Translations under genes and position numbers: made by a program
The notes under the pieces: model-generated
What the model saw: only the letters and a program-made list of their open reading frames with translations
What the model was told of the DNA's origin: nothing
The model's database searches: none
Shown here: positions 45,135 to 53,851 of the stretch, one piece after another
How positions within the stretch are numbered: position 1 is the stretch's first letter
Layout: each line of letters opens with the position of its first letter
Assembly: GCA_026390595.1 (NCBI GenBank)
Contig: JAPLFQ010000007.1
Span: 62,001-126,000 of the forward strand
DNA length: 64,000 nt
Direction of reading: 5' to 3'
Source of the DNA: Ignavibacteriales bacterium
GTDB lineage: Bacteria > Bacteroidota > Ignavibacteria > UBA10030

Positions 45135-45153
45135 GGTGAAGCGACGCTTCGCC
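45135..45153. repeat. GAAGCG/CGCTTC hairpin repeat, second copy
   Basis: GGTGAAGCG-A-CGCTTCGCC, the same hairpin as 45037-45055 and the core of 8899-8925, preceded by CGACGTTCAGTTGGG, which echoes the arm of the 28-nt palindromes. It lies 48 bases upstream of the M28 gene. Confidence 0.7.
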
Positions 45154-45201
45154 TTACGACCAATTGGACATTCGGACAATTCCGCGCTACATTCAAGCCA
45201 G

Positions 45202-46092
45202 ATGAATCAATCCGAATTGTCCACTATTGCCTCACGAGCCCGCAGAATCGTCGAGGTTCTCGCCACCAAGTACCCATCCCGACATGGTCGTTTCCCTCAT
45301 GTGCTGAATGCCGCCGGTGATTTCATCGAGCAGGAGTTTTGCAGCCTTGGCTATGTTGTGGAATCGCAATCGTATGAATGCGAAGGCGCAAAGGTCCGGA
45401 ACCTGATTGCGGAGAAACAAGGAAGCAGGCCAGATCAATCGTGCATCATTGTTGGTGCGCACTATGACACGGTCGTCGGCACGCCTGGAGCAGATGACAA
45501 CGCCAGCGGTGTCGCTGGACTTCTCGAACTCGCCCGTCTCCTGAAGGATCAATCGGTTCAACGCACAGTCAAGTTCGTCGCGTTTCCGCATGAAGAACCT
45601 CCCTACTTCTATACTCATCTGATGGGGAGCCGGCAGTACGCGCAGGGGTTGAAGCAGCAGGGAGAGAATGTGCTGGTAATGCTCGCTCTGGAAATGCTTG
45701 GGTATGCAGGGGAGAACTATCGGCAGATCTATCCGGCACCATTGATGCGATTGCTTGGCCGCTATCCGAAGTACGGCAACTACATTGCTCTCGTCGGGAA
45801 CCTGAAAAGCCTTGGCATGATGTCGGTTGTACGAAAGGCGATGCGTGACCATCGGGCAATCGGCGTGGAAAGTCTCACCGCGCCCGGTTTCATTCCCCCG
45901 CTGTTTCTATCCGATCACTCCTCGTTCTGGAAAGCTGGTTTCCCGGCGCTGATGGTCACCGATACTGCCTTTCTCCGCAATCCGCACTATCATAAGGAAA
46001 GCGATACGCCAGATAGATTGAATTACGAATTTCTTGCCAGCGTAGTCTCCTCAGTTTACATAGCAGTCCAATCATTAGATAATCAGCCCTAA
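45202..46092 (+). CDS. M28-family aminopeptidase-like protein
   Basis: 296 residues from ATG 45202; the frame runs upstream through the repeats and terminator to 45034, which is not credible coding. Zinc-site segments: VGAHYDTVVG, PGADDNASGVAG, FPHEEPPYF (Glu pair), LEMLGYAG and NPHYHKESDTPD for the final His. There is no signal peptide in this start, so it may be cytoplasmic and complete the breakdown of imported peptides. It belongs to the compact M28 group with an HEEPP motif. Confidence 0.88.
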   Translation: MNQSELSTIASRARRIVEVLATKYPSRHGRFPHVLNAAGDFIEQEFCSLGYVVESQSYECEGAKVRNLIAEKQGSRPDQSCIIVGAHYDTVVGTPGADDNASGVAGLLELARLLKDQSVQRTVKFVAFPHEEPPYFYTHLMGSRQYAQGLKQQGENVLVMLALEMLGYAGENYRQIYPAPLMRLLGRYPKYGNYIALVGNLKSLGMMSVVRKAMRDHRAIGVESLTAPGFIPPLFLSDHSSFWKAGFPALMVTDTAFLRNPHYHKESDTPDRLNYEFLASVVSSVYIAVQSLDNQP

Positions 46093-46319
46093 GGAGCGGG
46101 TTCACTCCGGCTGGGAGGTTCACAGGGCTCCGCTCTTCGCTGTTCCTGCAGCTCCCTTGATCTGTTTCATCTCGAGGATCATACGGTTTGAGAGGGAGGG
46201 GACTCAGAGGGGAGAGTGATCGGGGAACGTTCGCCGGTCGTTTCGTCGCGGGCTATACCGCTTGTGACTCCGGAACATTGTACTTATCTACTCCACGACT
46301 CAACTACTTCGCAGCGTAT

Positions 46320-47378
46320 CTACTTCGAAGTCGGCTCCGGCTTCACATAGAAGTACGGCGCGTCCAGCGTCGCCATCCCAACCTGGGACTTTCCCCCTTT
46401 GAGATAGCTTCCATAAGGTATTGTGCGGGCAGTGCCGCCTCCGTATCCCTCATACCACATATAATAGCGTCCGTTGATCTTTTCGACCGTCGTAAACCAG
46501 ATCGCACCTTCATCCCATTGCCTTTCCTCGCCGCGGCTGAATATAGGATTGCTCGAGTACTTTGTCCAGCGGATGAGATCGGCTGATGTCGCGAGTCCGG
46601 CATGGAATGGATAATCCTTGTTCTTGTCTGACCCGCAATAGACCATGTAGTAAAGCCTGCCTTCAGAGAAAATCCTCGGCGTCTCGACCGTGAAACTATC
46701 CCACGTGCCTTCGCTCCCGACCGGGAGAACGAGCGATTGATCGGGTTCGGTGAAGTGGTAACCATCAACTGAGACTGCGTAGTGAATCTGGAATCCTTTT
46801 TTTCCCGGCACTTCCTTCCAGAAGTACAGATAGAGTGTATCCCCTCGCAGGACCACCTCCGGACCGCCGCCAATGACGACGGGCTTGTGCAGAAATTTCT
46901 TGAAGTCGATCCCGTTCTCAGAAACGGCGAGGCAGATCGCTCTGTCCGACCTCGGGCTTGAACCGGTATAGTACAGAAAGACCTTCCCATGAAAAAGAAC
47001 GGCCGCGGGATCGAGAGCGTGGCGCTCATCCCATGAACCTGGGTCGCCAACATCAATGATGGGTTCGGGATGGATATTCCATGTCACACCATCAAACTTC
47101 GCTTTCGGGATTGTCGCAACACCGATTCGGTCGTGGCCTTCTCGTTGACCGCGAAAGTACATATAGTACATCGAACCGTTGAGAAGCAAATCGGGGTTCG
47201 CTGTCTGCGACTCGCGCCAGGTACCCGGCACCGCCGGGAAAACCGGATTGCCCGCATAGCGTTTCCAAACGAACTGAAGAGTGTCCCGTCCCGCACCCGA
47301 CACTTGGGCCGGGGAGAGAGCAGGAACACACAAGAGAATTGCGAAGATGAAGCTGAAATGTCTACGCCTGAGAGTCAT
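46320..47378 (-). CDS. Exported five-bladed beta-propeller glycosidase-like protein (GH43/GH130-like)
   Basis: 352 residues from ATG 47378; the open frame to 47435 is less likely. Signal peptide ends near ALSPAQV. Blades are evident: YAGNPVFPAVPGTWRESQTANPDLLLNGSMYYMYFRG, LDPAAVLFHGKVFLYYTGS, VVLRGDTLYLYFWKE, TVETPRIFSEGRLYYMVYCG and WDEGAIWFTTVEKINGRYYMWYEGYGG. Acidic residues in these positions fit clan GH-F or GH130 propellers, but I could not assign family or substrate. It ends the minus-strand carbohydrate locus and may trim glycans before import. Confidence 0.7.
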   Translation of the reverse strand: MTLRRRHFSFIFAILLCVPALSPAQVSGAGRDTLQFVWKRYAGNPVFPAVPGTWRESQTANPDLLLNGSMYYMYFRGQREGHDRIGVATIPKAKFDGVTWNIHPEPIIDVGDPGSWDERHALDPAAVLFHGKVFLYYTGSSPRSDRAICLAVSENGIDFKKFLHKPVVIGGGPEVVLRGDTLYLYFWKEVPGKKGFQIHYAVSVDGYHFTEPDQSLVLPVGSEGTWDSFTVETPRIFSEGRLYYMVYCGSDKNKDYPFHAGLATSADLIRWTKYSSNPIFSRGEERQWDEGAIWFTTVEKINGRYYMWYEGYGGGTARTIPYGSYLKGGKSQVGMATLDAPYFYVKPEPTSK

Positions 47379-47513
47379 TGGAATTCCAGTTCTAACTTCA
47401 TCGTCTGATTTCCATGATAGTCTGTAATCTGCCATCTGCTCTCTGTATTCTGTGTTGTCTTCCTCCTCACGTCTTACTTTTCAGCTACTTCACTACTCCC
47501 TGCCTCAACACTC

Positions 47514-48602
47514 TCAAAAAGCTTCCGTCATCGTAATGTAGATCCCATCGGAATTATTGCCAATTCCATAATCAAGCCTGAGGTTTACCCGTTCCTCGGG
47601 ATTCCACGCGAACCGGATTCCGGCCCCCCCCGCGAACCAGAATCTTCCTAGTCCAAATTGACTGATTCGGTTGGCGACCTGGGCGACGCCTGCAAAGCCA
47701 ACGAGTCCGAAGCGCCACCAGACAGGAAGCCGGTACTCAGCCTGAATGCCAGCCGCATGGTAATCCCTGTAGCGACCGTCGAAATATCCGCGCAGGAAGT
47801 CTTGTCCGCCAAAGCGTGCCAGATTCTGAAACGGCACATCGCCCCCCGTGAAATCACCGCTTGCCTTCAATGCAAGCACATGACCCGGGGTCACCTCAAA
47901 GAAATTTCGGAAATCAAACTGTAGAGCGGAATAGTTGTAGTTGCTTCCGAAAGCACGCTGGTAGAAAAGAGCGGTGACCTGGTAAAAACTGCCGGAAAAT
48001 GCCGCGAAGGTGTTATCGCGGGAATCCCAGTTTGCGACGAATCCAAGGCCGGATGAAACACCTCCGCTCCTCCCGGCGATGGTGCTGGAAGAGATGAATT
48101 TCCCGGGTTCGACATCGCTCATTGAAACGGTCTCATAGTGTATGACGGGTCCGGCATTGACCCGGGGGAAAATACCCGCATACAACGACGCTTTGACACG
48201 AAACGACGTTTGCGTGTAGTTCTCTTCGTCTACCGAAGCCGTCGCGTTTCCGGTGCCGAAAAACTTGTTCGGATATTTCTGAAACTTGATATCGGAGAGC
48301 AGACGATAGCCCCCTTGTCCGAAGTACTGATCGCCGCTAAGCTCTATGACAATCTGCTTCTTTTCTGTGTAGATGAGGTCGGCCGTAACGCTTGAGGCAC
48401 GGGGAGCGAACGGATCACGGTAGACCAACAAAGCCGCAGCTCCCCCTGCCACACCAGTCTCCGGTGTGTAGAAGAGTATGGGGAGCGGAAAGATTCTTGC
48501 GGAGGTGGTGTGTACCGAGTCCTTGGTATTGCCCTGAGTCTGTCCGCACAGAAACGAGAAGCTCAGAGCCGTAATCACCAGGGCGAGAACAAGGCGATGC
48601 AT
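47514..48602 (-). CDS. BamA/TamA-type outer-membrane beta-barrel protein
   Basis: 362 residues from ATG 48602 with AGGAG upstream; the frame to 48785 is unsupported. A signal peptide is followed directly by a barrel of the bacterial surface antigen type: PILFYTPETGVAGGAAALLVYR, alternating aromatic strands, a FGGQDFLRGYFDGRYRD segment matching the VRGY/F-type motif of Omp85 barrels, and a final Phe. No POTRA domains precede the barrel. It sits at the outer membrane and might serve as a pore or anchor for the adjacent carbohydrate system, an inference from position only. Confidence 0.75.
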   Translation of the reverse strand: MHRLVLALVITALSFSFLCGQTQGNTKDSVHTTSARIFPLPILFYTPETGVAGGAAALLVYRDPFAPRASSVTADLIYTEKKQIVIELSGDQYFGQGGYRLLSDIKFQKYPNKFFGTGNATASVDEENYTQTSFRVKASLYAGIFPRVNAGPVIHYETVSMSDVEPGKFISSSTIAGRSGGVSSGLGFVANWDSRDNTFAAFSGSFYQVTALFYQRAFGSNYNYSALQFDFRNFFEVTPGHVLALKASGDFTGGDVPFQNLARFGGQDFLRGYFDGRYRDYHAAGIQAEYRLPVWWRFGLVGFAGVAQVANRISQFGLGRFWFAGGAGIRFAWNPEERVNLRLDYGIGNNSDGIYITMTEAF

Positions 48603-48826
48603 TGCGAAAAATCTCCTGCTTACAACATTTGTCGGTAGTCGCAACGTAGTCCGAGGCGGCAGCGTCGGAGAAACGTCCTGAATATAGGCAGAAAGGGATA
48701 GAAAGGGAAGCGGGAAGAAGACGCGGTGGTGGTCCGAAACTCGTTTCGGGGGACGCAAGGAGATCAGCGCGCAGCTGATCGCCAACAGCCAACCGCTACG
48801 AGCTGACTATGCTCCTGAACCGAACT

Positions 48827-50716
48827 TCACTCGAACAGAAGTCCCAGCAGTTGTTCCATTTGGGCGTAGTCCGGAACAATGAGATCAGCCCCTGCCTCGA
48901 TGAGCCGCGTCCGTTTCGAGCTGTTGAGGCCGTGTCGCCGGATCTCGTCACTCGCGACGCCGACGGTGTAACCGCCGCGTTTGTGCGTCTCCCGGATTTC
49001 GACAGGCCCGTCGCCGAACGTCAGGATATGTTCGCGCGCTGTATCGCCGATGTCGGCAAGAATTTTCTCAAGCACCATCCGTTTTGCTTCGAACGACACG
49101 TCGCCGACAGCTCCGTAGATTCTGCCGCCAAAGAGATCTCCGTACCCGAGTATCGCGGCTTCGCGCTCAACATCTTCACGATCAGTCCCGCTGGCGAGAT
49201 ACAGAACGACACCGTTTCGATGTAAACGATTCAGCAGTTCGAAAGCGTTCTTGATGGTGTAATCATTGACGCTCAGTTCGTGCCGCTCGAGCTTCTGTAT
49301 GCGCCCTTTCACAAGCGTCGACAATTCGTCGTTGTACAACCGTTTGTAGCCGGATTCATCAAGGATTTCTGATTCCGGAACACATTTGAATCGTTGAATC
49401 AGACTCACAAGCCCTTTCATCTGTGCGAGCGTCTGCATTCCGGTCGTCTTGTCAATGTAGTCCCGCACGGAGGTAACGACGTGTGCATGGAGCGCTTCGT
49501 CTGCTTCTCGTTCGCTCTCACCAAGGATCGCCCGTACCATCATCGGTTCCATGATCAGTTCCCATCCCTGGCGGAGTGTGGAGAGCGTACCGTCGTGGTC
49601 GAAAATCACGTGGGTGAACGATCGATGGGGAGGAAGAGAGCTGACAATCTCTATTTCGGTATTCGAATGATAGACAGCTTTTCGAATCTGGCGGGCCAGG
49701 TCGGGTTTGTAGCGGCGGTCGGGATTGGCGCCGAGTTTCAGTATCTCTTCAGCGGTCGCAGTCCCGGTTTGCATGAGTTTTTGAACTGTGACGCCGGCGA
49801 CAAGACTTCCAAGCTCTGCAGCCTGAAGCGGATCGGCCCCCACAGCCATTGATGCTGCGATCCCTGCAAGCATGCTGTCCCCGGCACCGACCGGATCCAC
49901 AGGGGAGAGAATCAGAAGTCCCGGAACCTCTTTGTATCCCGTCCCGTCACAGACGACGCAGCCATTTTCTCCACGCGTCAGGAATATCGGCTTTCTCCAT
50001 CGCTGGAAAAGCGATTTGGCGAGACTCTCAAGCTCGGCAGCACCCATCGTTGCGGGGTCGAGCCCGAAGAGCCGGGAAGCTTCCTGCGTATTGATCTTTC
50101 GCATGCAACCGGCGTACTCATCCGGAAAATGCCGCGAATCGGCAATGAAGTCCTTCCCGGGGTGTTTGTGCACGAGGGCCCGAAGTTCATTTCTGAATTC
50201 ATTCGTATGGATGCCGTGTTGGACTTGCTGGTTAATGATAACAAGGTCCAGTGAAGGGAGCGCAGCAGAGACGGCTTCAATCAGCAAGGCTGAGGTGGAA
50301 GGGTGTAGAGCGTTGAAATTGCCGAAGTCGAGGCGGTGTTGCTCCTGCTGGCGCTCGTAAGGCTTCATGTAGACGTGGGAGTCCCATTGCTCCCGTTGTA
50401 CCAACAAGCCCGTGATGTCAACACCTTTGGAAGAAAGAAGCTGACTCATTTCCCGCCCGAACGGATCCTCACCGATAACACCAAAGGCGCGCAGCGTTCC
50501 TACTCCCATTGCCTGCAGATTGCTGACGACGTTTCCGGCAGCTCCGAGTGAATAGCGTTGGGTTCGAACGGGTCTTGTCGAGAGTCCTGTTTCCAGCGAG
50601 GTTTCGGAAGCTGCTGGCTCAAGAAGCAAATACGCATCGAGGCAGAAATCGCCGATAATGCCGATCCGGCAGTTCCGAATCCTGGTGAGAAGAGCGTTCA
50701 GTTCGTCGTGGTGCAT
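48827..50716 (-). CDS. Fused PfkB-family sugar kinase and HAD-superfamily phosphatase
   Basis: 629 residues from ATG 50716 (GAGGGTG upstream); a GTG at 50794 has no ribosome site. Residues about 1-330 are a PfkB/ribokinase domain: GIIGDFCLDAY, SLGAAGNVVSNLQAMG and the catalytic DPVGAGDSMLAG. Residues about 360-629 are a HAD phosphatase: VIFDHDGTLST (nucleophile DxD), LASGTD, the Lys of FEAKRMVLEKIL and FGDGPVE. One polypeptide both adding and removing phosphate is unusual; the two may act on different intermediates or buffer one. It follows the GH172-like gene after 89 bases. Confidence 0.85.
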   Translation of the reverse strand: MHHDELNALLTRIRNCRIGIIGDFCLDAYLLLEPAASETSLETGLSTRPVRTQRYSLGAAGNVVSNLQAMGVGTLRAFGVIGEDPFGREMSQLLSSKGVDITGLLVQREQWDSHVYMKPYERQQEQHRLDFGNFNALHPSTSALLIEAVSAALPSLDLVIINQQVQHGIHTNEFRNELRALVHKHPGKDFIADSRHFPDEYAGCMRKINTQEASRLFGLDPATMGAAELESLAKSLFQRWRKPIFLTRGENGCVVCDGTGYKEVPGLLILSPVDPVGAGDSMLAGIAASMAVGADPLQAAELGSLVAGVTVQKLMQTGTATAEEILKLGANPDRRYKPDLARQIRKAVYHSNTEIEIVSSLPPHRSFTHVIFDHDGTLSTLRQGWELIMEPMMVRAILGESEREADEALHAHVVTSVRDYIDKTTGMQTLAQMKGLVSLIQRFKCVPESEILDESGYKRLYNDELSTLVKGRIQKLERHELSVNDYTIKNAFELLNRLHRNGVVLYLASGTDREDVEREAAILGYGDLFGGRIYGAVGDVSFEAKRMVLEKILADIGDTAREHILTFGDGPVEIRETHKRGGYTVGVASDEIRRHGLNSSKRTRLIEAGADLIVPDYAQMEQLLGLLFE

Positions 50717-50805
50717 GACACCCTCTGAGCAGATTTCAATGCCGGTATTGTTCTGTTCGAAACCGAAGACGTGAGAATCAGTCCATTGGTCCACGGTTCA
50801 TTGAT

Positions 50806-52086
50806 TCAATACTTTTTCGTCACCTTGCTCCATACAACCTCTCTCATGTGTACAACGCGAAGTTCAGGTTCCGCAAGCGGAGGGAGGGAGCTGGCTGGCT
50901 TGTTCAGATAGAAATACGCGGTTGCAGATACATCGTCACGGCGATAGTAATTGACTGCGCCGTTGGGGAAGAACGGACTCTGGATGTCGGGTACATTGGC
51001 GCTGTCCAGCAGACGAATCTGGTCGGGTGCTCTTCCCTTGATTTTGAGAACATCCGGTTCACCATGCGCATCGAACACCCACACCGGTTTGAGTTCTGCA
51101 CCCTTTGCCATCAACCGCCGCAGGGTGGCCGTGGATGCGCTGCCTATCTGTTGAATAGTCACACGGCAATCGCGGTGAAAGTACACCGGATCTGGTATAT
51201 GATAACGATAAAAAGCGTAGATATCATTTGCTTTGTCTGCAACGAGCGACCCGCTGTATCTTCCGTGGAATTCTCCCTGCCCCCAACCCGAGCCAATATA
51301 GTCCTCCGTGCCGGTTTGTACGAGCGTAGGCGACGTCGAGTCGCCGTCAAGGTACACTTTCACTTCACCCTCCCCAAACCACATGCCGCGGCAGAGAGAA
51401 TCACTCAGAACACCGATGTTTGTACCCAGGTACCTTCCCACTCCTTCCACTGTAGGGAGGATTTCAAAATCTCTCCCCAGTGTTGTCTTCGTGTCTCGGC
51501 TCCAATATGCATGGAAATACATCGCATCGAGCGGCAGTTGTTCCAGCGTGATATAGTCAATGTCATACCAGATCAACGCATGGGAGGATGACTCATTCGT
51601 GACGACAATTTTTGCCGCTGTACGAAAGGGCATAGGAATAGTGAAGTTAAACGATCGTCCTTCGGGATTGCTGAAGAGCTCATTTTCGAATGGCACGACC
51701 AATCCCAATCCAACGCCAAAGAAATCACCGATTGGAGCAGAGACCGCAGGTTTCCTTGCATTGTCCCAGTACATGTCAATGCGCACAAGCCTTCGCTGCT
51801 CCTCGTTCCGCGGGATAGTCCCGCTCATCCACATCCGGCGGATGATACCGGCTCCTTTGACATCAAACAAAATCTGTTGTGCACCCGGCTTCACAGTGAA
51901 GAACGCATTCCCCTTTGCTCCCTTGTTCGTCTGGCCACCTTTTCCCTTCTGGCCTGTCGGGTTTTCAGGACTGACCCATCGAGTATGTGATCCTTTTGAA
52001 GGAGCCTTGTAGAGTTCCTGAGAGGCGGCAGGCAGGGCCAAAACGGACGCTAACGTCACGCGTACAATGAGAATTCCAATCTTCAT
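50806..52086 (-). CDS. DUF2961/GH172-family protein, exported
   Basis: 426 residues, ATG 52086 with AGAGAGGA upstream, signal peptide ending LPAASQE. Landmarks of DUF2961: GAGIIRRMWMSGTI, SAPIGDFFGVGLG, NFTIPMPFRTAAKIVVTNES, and the GTEDYIGSGWGQGEFHG segment, whose Glu is in the catalytic region described for GH172 fructo- and arabinofuranosidases. It probably cleaves furanosidic linkages in the periplasm or outside the cell. Between the ABC permeases and the kinase, it points to a furanose-containing substrate for the locus. Confidence 0.85.
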   Translation of the reverse strand: MKIGILIVRVTLASVLALPAASQELYKAPSKGSHTRWVSPENPTGQKGKGGQTNKGAKGNAFFTVKPGAQQILFDVKGAGIIRRMWMSGTIPRNEEQRRLVRIDMYWDNARKPAVSAPIGDFFGVGLGLVVPFENELFSNPEGRSFNFTIPMPFRTAAKIVVTNESSSHALIWYDIDYITLEQLPLDAMYFHAYWSRDTKTTLGRDFEILPTVEGVGRYLGTNIGVLSDSLCRGMWFGEGEVKVYLDGDSTSPTLVQTGTEDYIGSGWGQGEFHGRYSGSLVADKANDIYAFYRYHIPDPVYFHRDCRVTIQQIGSASTATLRRLMAKGAELKPVWVFDAHGEPDVLKIKGRAPDQIRLLDSANVPDIQSPFFPNGAVNYYRRDDVSATAYFYLNKPASSLPPLAEPELRVVHMREVVWSKVTKKY

Positions 52087-52172
52087 ACAATCCTCTCTGC
52101 TGCCGATTGGTTTGCGATCAACGACACGCGCAACCGGGGGAGACTCAAGCCGGGCAATGCCTCAGATTTGGG

Positions 52173-52985
52173 TCACTTGCCGGCTCCGGCGACCAGGCCC
52201 TTAATAAACGTCTTGCGTGTGAGCGTAAAGAGAACCAGCGGCGGAATACTGAAGAGAATCGCCGCCGCAGCCATCTGGTTCCAGACATCGAGGTACTCGC
52301 CTACGAAAAGGCCGATCCCGACAGGAATTGTCCTCGTTGAATCAGATGATGTGAGAATAAGAGCAAAGAAGAACTCGTTCCATGAGCCAAGGAAAGAAAA
52401 CAACGCTGTTGCGCCAATGCCCGGCAGCGCAAGCGGAAGGATAATCCGTCGAAGCGCTGTCATTCTCGAGCAGCCGTCAATGAGCGCTGCATCTTCAATC
52501 TCTCGCGGGATTGTCTGGAAAAATCCGTACAACAGCCATATGACGAAGGGAAGAAGCACTGCCGTATGAACAAGTATCAATCCATAGTACGTGTCGTACA
52601 ATCCCGCCCTCTGAAGCAATTGAAACAACGGGATGATGACCGACGCACCGGGGAGCATTTGTGATAACAGGAACACGAGGAGCAGCACGCGCTTCCCCGC
52701 GAACGTGAACCGTGAGAAGGAGAAAGCCGCCAGGCTTCCAACAATCAGGGTCAACATCGTCGAACAGGTGGCGACAATCAAGCTGTTCAACGTATACGTG
52801 GAAAAGGGAAGATAAAAGAACATATCGCTGTACGGTCTGAGGCTCATCGCCGGACTGATCCACTCCGGCGGACATTTGTTCACCTCGCTCAGAGGCTTCA
52901 GCGATGTGGAGAATGTCCAGAGCACCGGGAGCAACACGAGGAGTGCGAGCACAATCATCAGTATCGAGAGGAGAAACTTCTTCAT
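52173..52985 (-). CDS. Sugar ABC transporter permease, MalG type
   Basis: 270 residues with six hydrophobic helices. The EAA loop that docks the ATPase is EDAALIDGCSRMTALRRIILPLALPG (about 180-205). The opening LLPVLWTFSTSLKPLSEV and the closing TRKTFIKGLVAGAGK are typical of carbohydrate permeases of the CUT1 group. It starts within the stop of the preceding permease gene (ATGA overlap at 52982-52985), so the two are coupled. Confidence 0.95.
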   Translation of the reverse strand: MKKFLLSILMIVLALLVLLPVLWTFSTSLKPLSEVNKCPPEWISPAMSLRPYSDMFFYLPFSTYTLNSLIVATCSTMLTLIVGSLAAFSFSRFTFAGKRVLLLVFLLSQMLPGASVIIPLFQLLQRAGLYDTYYGLILVHTAVLLPFVIWLLYGFFQTIPREIEDAALIDGCSRMTALRRIILPLALPGIGATALFSFLGSWNEFFFALILTSSDSTRTIPVGIGLFVGEYLDVWNQMAAAAILFSIPPLVLFTLTRKTFIKGLVAGAGK

Positions 52986-53851
52986 GCCGACTCCCCGCGG
53001 GAAACCGTCTTCAGGTAGAGGAAGGATAACGTCGTCAGAAGGACGAATATGATCATCGAAAGAGCAGATCCTCTTCCCAGATCGAAATGGACAAAAGAGA
53101 ATTCCCTGACAAGGACCGGAAGCACCATCGACGTGTTCATCGGTCCTCCCCGCGTCATCACGAACACCATGTTGAAATCGTTAAAGCTCCAGATGATTCC
53201 AAGGACGAGCATCACGGAAGTAACGCCTTTCAGGTTTGGAAGAGTAATATGGAAAAATCTCCGAATCATCGTCGCGCCGTCGACAGCCGCCGCTTCATAC
53301 TGTTCCTGCGGGATCGATTGCAGTCCGGCGAGAAACATCACCATCGCGAACGGATAAAACTGCCAGATCCGGGCGAGCATGACGCACAAGAGCGCAGTCC
53401 CGGGATTCCCGAGCCATGTCGTTCCGATCTTTGCAAGGCCAAGATACGCCAGCCAGTAGTTTGCAACCCCGAAATTGTCGTTCAGCAGCCATTTCCAGGC
53501 GAATCCAGCGACAACCGGTGAAATGACCCAGGGAACCGTGTACAAACATCCCATGATCGTGGTGATTTTGCCCAGTTTGAGGTTAAGCAGGAGGGCGAAC
53601 CCGAGTCCTATGATCAGTGCCAACAGGGTTCCCACGACCGCGTACACCGAAGTATTCCTGAACGATTTCCAGAACAACGGGTCCTCAACGATGTGCCCGT
53701 AGTTGTGGAATCCCACCCACCCGTGTCGCCCGGTGATCATACTGACGTCGCTGAAACTATTGATCAGGTTCTGTACCAGCGGATAGACGAGTATGAACAC
53801 TGTGAACAGCAGTGCCGGGATCAGGAGGAGGTATGGCGTCGACTTCTTCAT
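52982..53851 (-). CDS. Sugar ABC transporter permease, MalF type
   Basis: 289 residues with six helices: LLLIPALLFTVFILVYPL begins the protein, and the EAA loop is EAAAVDGATMIRRFFHITLPNLKG. CUT1-type MalF subunit; forms a heterodimer with the next gene's product. It overlaps the stop of the binding-protein gene by four bases (53848-53851), so the three genes are translationally coupled. Confidence 0.95.
   Translation of the reverse strand: MKKSTPYLLLIPALLFTVFILVYPLVQNLINSFSDVSMITGRHGWVGFHNYGHIVEDPLFWKSFRNTSVYAVVGTLLALIIGLGFALLLNLKLGKITTIMGCLYTVPWVISPVVAGFAWKWLLNDNFGVANYWLAYLGLAKIGTTWLGNPGTALLCVMLARIWQFYPFAMVMFLAGLQSIPQEQYEAAAVDGATMIRRFFHITLPNLKGVTSVMLVLGIIWSFNDFNMVFVMTRGGPMNTSMVLPVLVREFSFVHFDLGRGSALSMIIFVLLTTLSFLYLKTVSRGESA

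Noticed and set aside
47402-47470. Degenerate TCTGTATTCTG-type repeats upstream of the propeller glycosidase gene
   Set aside because: Low-complexity intergenic filler; no symmetry or regular period that would support a functional site.
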